Shown here: positions 57,601 through 64,000 of the stretch, in pieces
How positions within the stretch are numbered: the stretch's first letter is position 1
Layout: every line of letters begins with the position of its first letter
Source: Leguminivora glycinivorella
Taxonomy: Eukaryota; Arthropoda; Insecta; Lepidoptera; Tortricidae
Assembly: GCF_023078275.1 (NCBI RefSeq)
Contig: NC_062977.1
Location: 16,265,118 to 16,329,117, forward strand
Direction: 5' to 3'
DNA length: 64,000 bases
The notes under the pieces: generated by a model
Told to the model about the DNA's origin: nothing
What the model saw: only the letters and a program-made list of their open reading frames with translations
The model's database searches: none
Program-made: the position numbers and the translations under genes

Positions 57601-60600
57601 TTTAAATTCCAGGTGGAACGCGGCGATCTAAACCTGACGTTCCCTATAATGTTCAACCCGGTGACTTGGGAGGCCCACGCGTTCCCCGTCTACTTCGGAG
57701 GCTCGACTGTGGTCGATGACACCATCGTCTCTGTACCAGCTGTCCAACTCGTCTGGTTTGTGAAGGCAGACACCCCATTGCAAATACAAAGGTAAATATA
57801 TATAACTTGTCTCTTATATTTTGTGGGATGGGCCCTAGCCCAAGTTATCTTTTTATCAAGACCGACATGTCGGTATTCTGTAACTGATTGCAATCAGTTA
57901 CAGAATGCAGATATATGCCGTCCGAACTAACAAGCATAATTTAATTAATAGTTTAATTACATCCTACACACAGGGCATAAAAAAGTAAAATTCCTAAGAT
58001 TATCTTTAAAAAAAAGTTAGCCATGATCTTGCATTGATCTAGTTATGGTATTTACTGAACCAAGGGCAGAAAGATGTTGCAACTCCGTTATTTAAAACAT
58101 CATTTGACCGCTTTTATGCATAACAAAGGCAGGTCGTTTTTAAGTAGGTATGTGTATTTAAAATTAAATAAAGGATATCCTTCTTAAACAAATATACGCA
58201 AATAACCATAAGGGTAACGACCACACGTGTACTTTATCTCACGCAACATAAGGAAACAATGATTATTATGATTATAGGCCTAATATCTCAGAAAAGGATA
58301 CAAATGCCCAACGAAGGTCCTTTCAGTTAAGTTAATTGTTCTAAATGGTGTTTACGAGATTTTTGTCTGGAACAGAATGGTTTAACATTTAAGTTAAATG
58401 ACTCAGTTTCTTAGATAATGGGTACCGATCTTGACACGGTTTAGGAAATCGTTTCGAATACTAAGCGCTGCGTAATGATGCCGGAATACCAATAGAAAGG
58501 TTTCACTTGTTGGTAAAACTAATTGTGGGTCAACGTGATGTTGACAACATTATTAGTTATTACTGGCCGGTTATGAATTTAATTTATCACGTGAAAGGTG
58601 GGTATGCAGTAATTTAAAAGTAAGATTAGGTAGGTGTTCTTTTGTTATTCATATTTCGCGTGTTTTGCAATGAAAATTTAAATTAGCTGTTCGCAAGAGG
58701 TAAATATTTTCTTTTATTACATTATTGAAACTCTCAAGTCGTTTAAATGACATAAAAGCCAAACCTATGTACCTATTTTCATTTACACTCCTTTAAATTG
58801 TGTTCATTTTGTTTTACAGAGGAGCAGCATGGGAGGACGCATTTTTGGATGCGGTAGGCGTAGCTGAAGACACTGGGCGATTCAAACACATCTCTATCGC
58901 TCGATTCGCATCAAGAACACTGGATCATGAGCTCGAGAAGAACACCAGAACCGTTGTTCCATTCTTCAGTTCCACGTTCATCCTTATGGGAATATTCTCC
59001 ATTGTGACCTGTATGATGGCTGATTGGGTCCGCTCTAAGCCCTGGCTGGGTTTGCTTGGAAATATATCAGCTGTTATGGCCACTGCTGCGGCTTTTGGCT
59101 GTGCTATTTATCTGGGGATATCGTTTATTGGGATCAATTTGGCTGCCCCATTTTTGATGATTGGTACGTATATCGTATTTCATACTTTAGAGCATTCGAT
59201 CTTTATAAATTGATGTTAATATTTCACCTTTTTTCATGCCATTGATACATTTTCTGTCATCGAATGTCTTTACAAGTATTTTCGTTTATATAACATTTTC
59301 TTCCCTTTCACAGGTATCGGCATAGACGACACATTCGTCATGTTAGCGGCGTGGCGCAGAACCTCTCCAAAGCTCCCAGTGCCTGAACGGATGGCAATCA
59401 TGTTGTCTGAGGCAGCGGTCTCCATTACTATAACATCTGTCACTGACATGTTGTCCTTCTTCATTGGCATATTCTCCCCGTTCCCGTCTGTCCAAATTTT
59501 CTGCATGTATTCAGGTAAGCGGTGTTGAATTTCAATTTCTGATAAAAGCAAGGGTCCTTATGTTCTGCCTCTTTATCAATCTTGCATTCACGGTAGACCC
59601 TCTTGAACTGTTTTTAACCCCCGACGCAAAAACTACGGGGTGTTTATAAGTTTGACGTGTCTGTCTGTCTGTGTGTGTGTGTCTGTCTGTGGCATCGTAG
59701 CTCGAGAACGGATGAACAGATTTAAATTTAGTTTTTTTGTCTAAAAGCTGAGTTAGTCAGGAGTGTTGTTCTATAGCCATGTTTCATGAAAATCGGTCTA
59801 CTATGTCGCGGTCGGGGCTTTTTTCAATTTTTTTTCTTTAGTTCAATAGTTCCTTATTTGTATCATTTACATTTTACAATAGGTACATGAACCCTGAAAG
59901 GTTATAGCAAAAATTAGTACGTACTTACTTAGTATCATAACCAAGTATATAAGGACTGTATCGTTAAGTATAAGGACAAAACAAACCTCGTCTAAATGTT
60001 GACATGTGCATAATTTTGTATTATTATGTTCCGAGAGTATGATCTTAAGGTATTGGTAAGTACTATTTGATATAAGAAGGTCTGATATTTTTTTTATTTT
60101 AGGGACTTTATGGTACTTTCATTAAGGTCTAGCAAATAAATTTCGGACAACCCCTATCTGACTTAATTTGAGAATATTTCAATGACTCTTTGTACGATTT
60201 CAACAAACAAAGGTTAATATGCTGCCAAAATATATTCTATAAGAGTCTTCTTCATGGTTTTTCCAATTGGGTACTTGTAGAATAAATGCGGCGAATTTAT
60301 ATAATTTAAAAAAACGCAATTTTGAGCAACGTTCCGAATTGCCGTAAATTTTTGATGCTAGCAGGATGAGAGAAACAGATAAAAAAATTAGCCATAGGCC
60401 AACAAAGTCTAATTGACATTCATGGTGTTTGAACAGTGCTTAAACCAGATCGATATAAACAATGTATGATAGTCAAATTCGACATCAAAGTCGGAGTTAG
60501 AGTAAGCACCATGCCACATTCTCTAAATGGCCGCCATACACAGATCCTGAACTATATTTTTTTTAAATAACAGGGGCTAGACTATGTCCAGATATTCTGC

Positions 60601-63012
60601 TTTGTGGATCATGTGTCGTTGAGGTTCGCACCATACAATTTTTTTTCGCAATCGTATCGTCTTTTACGCACTTTGTGAATTTTCTAGTAGCATTTGTCCG
60701 GAATCGTAATTGGTACTCGGGAGGATTAAGTCAATACTGTCTAAACCATATGCTTTACGTCGAGTTTCTAGGACAAAATGTGTACCTTATTATGTGCCTT
60801 ATTAAGCCCATGGCTTGTTATAAGAAAAAAATATAATAGCAAATAAATACGGCTACTCAAAGTTGTCTTCATACTTAACGATACAGTCTTTATACATAAA
60901 CGATAGGATATACTAGCTTGGTTATACTTTAATACTTTGTTAGAGACCCAGTAGTAAAACAGTTTTTCATTTTCAGGTCTAGCAGTCTGCTTTACATTTG
61001 TATGGCATTTGACATTCTTCTCTGGGTGTGTTGCCGTATCAGGATACCGTGAAAAACAGAACAGACATACGATCACATTTTTGAAGGTGCTACCGGAATC
61101 CAGAGCAAGGAAAGGTACGTTTATACCCCAATACAACTTTTATCATCCTAGTTTATTCGTAGGATGTCATCCATTCCATAAATGGGTAACTAGGTACTTT
61201 ACTGTCAATTTCTTCGATATTCCCGGACTATTAAATTAAGAATACTTATTCAATCTCCTTCAGTATCTACCTTATGAATTGAACTTACAAACTTTATTCT
61301 TTTCATTACAGAAGAAAAATCGTGGCTCTACCGAGCGTTTTGCAGTGGCGGTATCGACATAGCCGACCCTGACAACCCCATCGACAACCGAGAACACTGC
61401 ATCATGGCATTCTTCCGCGACACAATGGCCAATATCCTCAACAACAGCGCGGTTAAGGCTCTCGTCATCGTTATTTTCCTGGCCTACCTTGCTGGAGCCG
61501 GCTATGGAGTCACAAATCTGAAAGAGGGCCTTGAAAGAAGAAAACTGTCCAAAGTTGATTCGTATTCTGTAGAATTTTTTGATCGTGAAGATTTGTACTA
61601 CAGGGAGTTCCCTTATAGAATACAGGTATGCAACTCCGATTCGATGCAAAACCAATGGGCATTTTCGCGAGAACAATCACCAAAGATATTTTTTCTAAGG
61701 TAGGTAAATTTTATGGTTTTCCTACTCGGAATCACCAGCCCTTTCGATCTACGCCAAAAAACAAGAAACAAAAAAATGGTCCCAAAATTTTCTACTATTT
61801 TGCAAACACTTCGTAACCGTTGTACAAAGTGTTTGAAAAATGGTAACGAAGTGGAAAAATTAAATTTGGGACGTTTTTTTACCTAGTAGGATCGAAAGGG
61901 CTCGTGATTCTTGAGTATGAAGAACATGAAATTTACCTATTTTGGAAGAAAAAGGTTTTGAATCTCTTTTCGCGATAATGCCCAAAATGAACAAGACCAA
62001 AAATGTATAATAGACTGACAAATTAAAATCAGATAGGTAGTGTTGGATTTTTAGCATTTGACATTTTTAACTCTCGACGCAAAAACGACGGGGTGTTATA
62101 AGTTTGACGTGTCTGTCTGTCTGTCTGTGTGTGTGTCTATCTGTGGCATCGTAGCTCCCGAACGGATGAACCGATTTTAATTTTTTTTTTGTTTGAATAC
62201 TGAGTTGGTTAGGAGGATTCTTATCCATGTTTCATGAAAATCGGTCCACTATGTCGAAGTTTTTTTTTTAATTTTAATTTTGTGTTTAGTTTTATTAACC
62301 CCATTGGTTTTCTTATAGGTTGTGATCAGCGGGGAATACAATTATTCAGACCCCAAAATACAGGACGAAGTAGAACAACTAACGCAGAGTTTAGAAAACA
62401 CATCCTACATATCAAACTCACTGTACACGGAATCGTGGCTACGGACATTTGTCAACTACGTGTCGAGAAACAATGACTACTTGAACGTGACTATCGATAA
62501 TGAAGCTGATTTCATTCAAAATTTACGCGAGGTAAGCATTTCTAGTTGTTCACATTCAAGAACATAAACACTCAAAGCCGAGTTGAGACATATTACCCAT
62601 ACAAAATGAACGCGCCTGGCATTCTTGATAAAGAGTACCGATGTGCTGAGTAAAATTTTAGGGCGTCCGTCCGCTAGCTGAAATATAAACCTCTCATGAA
62701 GCAGAGCTTGACCTTATTGATTTCTGAATCTAAGAAATATATATGAAATATATGAAAGGAAATTGACGACAAATAACTAAAGTAATTCTTTCTTTTTTTC
62801 AGTTATGGCTTTTCCCCGCTAATCCATTTTCCTTGGACGTAAAATTCAACGAAGCTGGAGACCGAATAGTGGCATCAAGGTTTTTGATACAAGCAATCAA
62901 TATCAGTGGTACCAACCATGAGAAGGAGATGGTCAAAGTGCTAAGAGATGTCGTGGCTCAATCTCCGCTCAATGCATCTGTTTTCCATCCGTACTTTGTC
63001 TTCTTCGATCAG
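48375..63012 (+). CDS. Patched-related (PTCHD3/Ptr-type) sterol-sensing-domain membrane protein, 3' incomplete
   Basis: Nine exons with matching phases give 698 codons without a stop. By residue: TM1 about 29-45; first extracellular loop about 46-270; sterol-sensing block about 272-430 with GIGIDD at 340-345 followed by TFVMLAAW; cytoplasmic YREKQNRHT at about 431-440; TM7 about 499-518; second extracellular loop to 698 with several N-glycosylation sequons. The family belongs to the RND-type permease superfamily (Patched, Dispatched, NPC1), where the two acidic residues in TM4 are needed for proton- or cation-driven transport and both are present. Relatives act in sterol/lipid handling or Hedgehog-related signalling; the substrate here is unknown. 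The ATG at 48375 directly follows a splice acceptor and begins MGCKLTFVDDILNRSFYKL, the usual N-terminus of this family, so the 5' UTR is probably spliced on. Family members are usually about 850-1000 residues, so TM8-12 should lie past the window edge. Confidence 0.93.
49862..50079 (+). CDS. Patched-related gene, coding exon 2 (residues 93-165)
   Basis: Acceptor TATTACAG before 49862; donor GTAAGA after 50079 (phase 0). Joined to exon 1 it reads RITRAGRFGRTIIVPKDN, a well-conserved join in this family. It encodes loop 1, including KEECAKWEGQCFTNDI with two cysteines likely to form a disulfide. Confidence 0.93.
51110..51876. other. Intron 2 DNA with a 162-codon minus frame, not called as a gene
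   Basis: The minus frame 51598-51110 is the longest open stretch outside the real gene, but it is AT-driven (many Tyr, Ile, Ser). It lies inside an intron, ends in a segment resembling a dispersed repeat, and matches no family I know. Confidence 0.3.
51877..52630. mobile_element. hAT-like non-autonomous element with 8-bp target duplication
   Basis: The ends are ATAGCTGGGCACCGTTAATC (51877) and, inverted, ATGCCCAGCTATGT (ending 52630). AGACTTGC is repeated exactly outside (51869-51876 and 52631-52638). Both subterminal zones are packed with GTTAACTTCGTTAATCG-type motifs, the short subterminal repeats typical of hAT binding sites. The 754-bp element lies in intron 2 and carries no transposase. 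Confidence 0.88.
52703..52876 (+). mobile_element. CCCGCGGCTTCG element, first of a tandem pair
   Basis: ACTAGCTTTTGCCCGCGGC to CCCATTTATAATA. It is followed directly by a second copy with no intervening DNA. Confidence 0.82.
52877..53057 (+). mobile_element. CCCGCGGCTTCG element, second of a tandem pair
   Basis: CTAGCTTTTGCCCGCGGC to TTTATAATATTAGTATGGAT. It is similar but not identical to the first copy. The shared junction TAATACTAGC suggests insertion into, or unequal exchange at, the TATTAGTATGG end. Confidence 0.82.
53330..53570 (+). repeat. LINE/SINE 3' segment with (GTAT)n tail
   Basis: GAAGGCGACTTATGGGATAT through CTGCCTACCCCTTTATGGG to GCGTGATTGTATGTATGTAT. Its last 50 bp match the tail of the LINE copy at 32866-33190, so it is either that LINE's truncated 3' end or a SINE that shares it. 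A diverged copy is at 22960-23170. Confidence 0.65.
53743..54090 (+). mobile_element. AACCGACTTCAAAAA element (intron 2 copy)
   Basis: TTTTTAACCGACTTCAAAAA, then TTACTCGATATTTCCG, GGTTGGGTGGGGCAAACAGG and AACGCGCTTATTTTTGAAGG, ending GCGGTTTTATTTTTT. Its parts recur, rearranged, in intron 9 (63034-63957). The 125-codon frame through it is not a protein. Confidence 0.75.
54955..55020 (-). repeat. Antisense LINE 3' end with (TCAA)n
   Basis: TTCAATCAATCAATCAATCA followed by TTTTTATTTGTTAAACATAG is the antisense form of a short tetranucleotide-tailed LINE 3' end, as at 34060-34135. Confidence 0.55.
55568..55680. repeat. MITE fragment related to 29355-29430
   Basis: TATATCTCTATCGGTCTTCC, CTGCGTTTCGATCGGCTTCT and GATTGTCATTTCGGCTAGGC recall MITE family 2 and the 29355-29430 relic. 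The left terminus is not clear. Confidence 0.5.
55722..55900 (-). mobile_element. CCCGCGGCTTCG element, reverse copy
   Basis: ATCCATACTAATATTATAAA to GAAGCCGCGGATAAAAGCTA is the reverse complement of 52703-53057 units, about 180 bp. Confidence 0.85.
55901..56838. other. Intron 2 DNA, nothing recognised
   Basis: AT-rich, no supported feature. Confidence 0.4.
56839..56974 (+). repeat. tRNA-like core inside short inverted repeats
   Basis: A tRNA-like region (about 56880-56942) has a perfect 5-bp anticodon-type stem CTGGA/TCCAG around a 7-base loop (CTATTGA) and a T-arm-like GTGGCTTCAAGTCCCAC with one mismatch. It is enclosed by AAAAGTGGAAAAATTCACTG on the left and CAGTGCTTGTTTCCACTTTT on the right. 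The acceptor stem does not pair well, so this is a tRNA pseudogene or tRNA-derived element, not a working tRNA. 8214-8331 has similar edges. Confidence 0.6.
57613..57791 (+). CDS. Patched-related gene, coding exon 3 (residues 166-225)
   Basis: Acceptor AAATTCCAG; donor GTAAAT (phase 2). It encodes VERGDLNLTFPIMFNPVTWE, then FPVYFGGSTVVDDTIVSVPA and QLVWFVKA, a conserved core of the first extracellular domain in Patched-related proteins, with a sequon at NLT. Confidence 0.95.
58820..59163 (+). CDS. Patched-related gene, coding exon 4 (residues 225-340)
   Basis: Acceptor GTTTTACAG; donor GTACGT (phase 1). It encodes the end of loop 1 and the first part of the sterol-sensing domain: TM2 (about 273-291), then TM3 and TM4 start (about 301-340), with KPWLGLLGNISAVMATAAAF and GINLAAPFLMIG. 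Confidence 0.95.
59314..59514 (+). CDS. Patched-related gene, coding exon 5 (residues 340-407)
   Basis: Acceptor CTTTCACAG; donor GTAAGC (phase 1). The split glycine starts GIGIDDTFVMLAAW, carrying the TM4 acidic pair D344/D345 conserved in the RND-type family. SITITSVTDMLSFFIGIFSP (TM5) follows. The preceding intron is only 150 bp. Confidence 0.96.
59611..59831 (+). repeat. CGACGCAAAAAC repeat in intron 5
   Basis: TTTTTAACCCCCGACGCAAA to ACTATGTCGCGGTCGGGG, the forward counterpart of 47629-47836. Confidence 0.8.
59832..60976. other. Remainder of intron 5, nothing recognised
   Basis: AT-rich intron DNA without a clear repeat or gene, ending in the TTTTTCATTTTCAG acceptor. Confidence 0.5.
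60977..61114 (+). CDS. Patched-related gene, coding exon 6 (residues 407-453)
   Basis: Acceptor CATTTTCAG; donor GTACGT (phase 1). It encodes TM6 (LAVCFTFVWHLTFFSGCVAV) and the cytoplasmic loop starting SGYREKQNRHT, the end of the sterol-sensing block. Confidence 0.95.
61312..61625 (+). CDS. Patched-related gene, coding exon 7 (residues 453-557)
   Basis: Acceptor TCATTACAG; donor GTATGC (phase 0). It covers the cytoplasmic linker, TM7 (VKALVIVIFLAYLAGAGYG) and the start of loop 2 with GLERRKLSKVDSYS, a conserved post-TM7 segment. A 197-bp intron precedes it. Confidence 0.95.
61655..61985. mobile_element. MITE in intron 7 with ~100-bp imperfect inverted repeats
   Basis: GGGCATTTTCGCGAGAACAA at 61657 is mirrored by TCTCTTTTCGCGATAATGCCC ending at about 61983. 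Further in, GGTAGGTAAATTTTATGG and CAGCCCTTTCGATC pair with GAAATTTACCTATTTTGG and GATCGAAAGGGCTCG. It starts only about 30 bp after the exon 7 donor. Confidence 0.75.
62066..62270 (+). repeat. CGACGCAAAAACG repeat in intron 7
   Basis: TTTTTAACTCTCGACGCAAA to TCCACTATGTCGAAGTTTTT, the same family as 47629-47836 and 59611-59831. It lies about 50 bp upstream of exon 8. Confidence 0.8.
62319..62531 (+). CDS. Patched-related gene, coding exon 8 (residues 558-628)
   Basis: Acceptor TTCTTATAG; donor GTAAGC (phase 0 both sides). It encodes loop 2: VVISGEYNYSDPKIQDEVEQ, then SLYTESWLRTFVNYV. Sequons at NYS, NTS and NVT suggest glycosylation of this extracellular domain. Confidence 0.95.
62803..63012 (+). 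CDS. Patched-related gene, coding exon 9 (residues 629-698), last in window
   Basis: Acceptor CTTTTTTTCAG; donor GTATGT (phase 0). It encodes LWLFPANPFSLDVKFNEAGD, then ASRFLIQAINISGTNHEKEM and HPYFVFFDQ, the part of loop 2 leading toward TM8. The donor is clear, so the gene continues in a further exon past 64000. Confidence 0.94.
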
Positions 63013-63033
63013 GTATGTTTCTATAGTTTTGTT

Positions 63034-63350
63034 TTTAACCGACTTCAAAAAAGGAGGAGGTTCTCAATTCGACTGAATGTTTTTTTATTTTTTATTATTT
63101 TTTTTTTATTTTTTTTTTGTATGTATGTTACTCGATATCTCCGAGAATCGTGGACCGATTTTCAAAATTTTTTTTTTGATCGAACCGGTATAACCCCGAG
63201 ATGGTCCCATTGGCACCAAGTCAGGGTCTGATGATGGGATCCTGGAGAAATCGAGGGAACTCTTCAAATGTTATAGGCACATGTAATGTTTTTAGTCTAT
63301 TTTTTAAAGGTACACCAGTATTTACGTCTGATGGTAATAATTTTATGTGG
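63034..63350 (+). mobile_element. AACCGACTTCAAAAA element, left part (intron 9)
   Basis: GTTTTTAACCGACTTCAAAA, a long T/A stretch, then TTACTCGATATCTCCG and CGGTATAACCCCGAGATGG. It shares its first 150 bp with 53743-54090 and then diverges. It begins about 20 bp after the exon 9 donor. Confidence 0.75.
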
Positions 63351-63589
63351 CTGAGCTGATGATGGAAGGTCAACTCCTCAATGGTTAGGAGTTTAAGGAT
63401 AATTCTTTCACTACTGTACATGTATTCGGACTGATACATATATTATCACTAGGAACCACTAAAAATCAACTGAGCTGATGATGGAAGGTCAACTCCTCAA
63501 TGGTTAGGAGTTAAAGGATAATTCTTTCACTACTGTACATGTATTCGGACTTATACATATAATATCACTAGGAACCACTAAAAATCAAC
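63351..63589 (+). repeat. Two-copy tandem repeat, 119-bp period
   Basis: CTGAGCTGATGATGGAAGGT begins both units (63351 and 63470), and both end ACCACTAAAAATCAAC. Only a few bases differ, so the duplication is recent. Confidence 0.93.
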
Positions 63590-63629
63590 AAATAAATAAA
63601 CTTTTTAACAAAAAATAAAACCGCCTTCA

Positions 63630-63957
63630 AAAATAAGCGCGTTACAAAACACGGAGAAACTAAAAAGCCAAAAATAATAAACCTTTCAATTCAGATTTCT
63701 TATCGTATTGCAATAAGCTAAACATCCAAATTATAAACAAATCAATTATTTTTGGAGTCGGTACCAGCCTGTGTATGGTTGGGTGGGGCAAACAGGCAAT
63801 AGCAAGGCGACGAACAGGTCTGGTATCGACTACAAAAATAATTGATTTGTTTATAATTTGGATGTTTAGCTTATTGCAATACGATAAGAAATCTGAATTG
63901 AAAGGTTTATTATTTTTGGCTTTTTAGTTTCTCCGTGTTTTGTAACGCGCTTATTTT
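63630..63957. repeat. Long hairpin: ~143-bp inverted repeat in intron 9
   Basis: The left arm 63630-63772 (AAAATAAGCGCGTTACAAAA ... GGAGTCGGTACCAGCCTGT) is the reverse complement of the right arm 63814-63957 with only a few mismatches, separated by about 41 bp containing GGTTGGGTGGGGCAAACAGG. Each arm equals the right half of the 53743-54090 element, so two copies of that half now face each other. Confidence 0.92.
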
Positions 63958-64000
63958 TAATTGGCACATTTGCCGAAAATATGCACCTTGTCAATTAGTC

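Noticed and set aside
61272..61676. Minus-strand frame of 134 codons
   Set aside because: It is the antisense shadow of coding exon 7.

Overview
This is a stretch of an insect nuclear genome, most likely a moth or butterfly (Lepidoptera). The evidence is an AT-rich background, long intergenic tracts, one gene with widely spaced GT..AG introns, and a dense population of short repeat families. These include tRNA-derived SINEs, TCCG-microsatellite elements, elements beginning CTAGCTTTTGCCCGCGG, and many small inverted-repeat elements. No bacterial, organellar or viral gene organisation is visible.

Only one host gene can be supported. It lies on the + strand from 48375 to beyond the right edge and encodes a Patched-related (PTCHD3/Ptr-type) membrane protein with a sterol-sensing domain. 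Nine coding exons (48375-48651, 49862-50079, 57613-57791, 58820-59163, 59314-59514, 60977-61114, 61312-61625, 62319-62531, 62803-63012) join without a frame break into 698 codons. They cover TM1, the first extracellular loop, the sterol-sensing block with a GIGIDD motif, TM7 and most of the second extracellular loop. The last transmembrane block lies outside the window. Coding exon 1 opens with an ATG directly after a good splice acceptor, so an untranslated first exon should lie upstream, but I cannot place it with confidence.

Region by region. 1-22 kb: intergenic or far-upstream intron DNA with two SINE families (one pair has intact target-site duplications), MITEs, a Tc1/mariner-type element at 10082-10390 and LINE relics. 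22-29 kb: a mosaic of MITEs containing two near-identical direct duplications; one copy carries a MITE with TTA target duplication and the other preserves the empty site. 30-34 kb: inverted-repeat elements and LINE C-terminal relics. 35.2-40.5 kb: one large element with about 0.65 kb terminal inverted repeats, itself invaded by LINE fragments and two piggyBac-like MITEs. 40.6-41.5 kb: a SINE split by a microsatellite-bearing element. 44.2-46.0 kb: a fold-back element with about 300 bp arms sitting in a tandem array. 48.0-63.0 kb: the Patched-related gene, with a hAT-like element (8-bp target duplication) in intron 2 and small repeats in introns 5, 7 and 9. Intron 9 holds a hairpin with about 140 bp arms.

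No new multi-gene system is visible. The points of interest are the architecture and insertion history of mobile DNA, and retroelement insertions next to the first coding exon.
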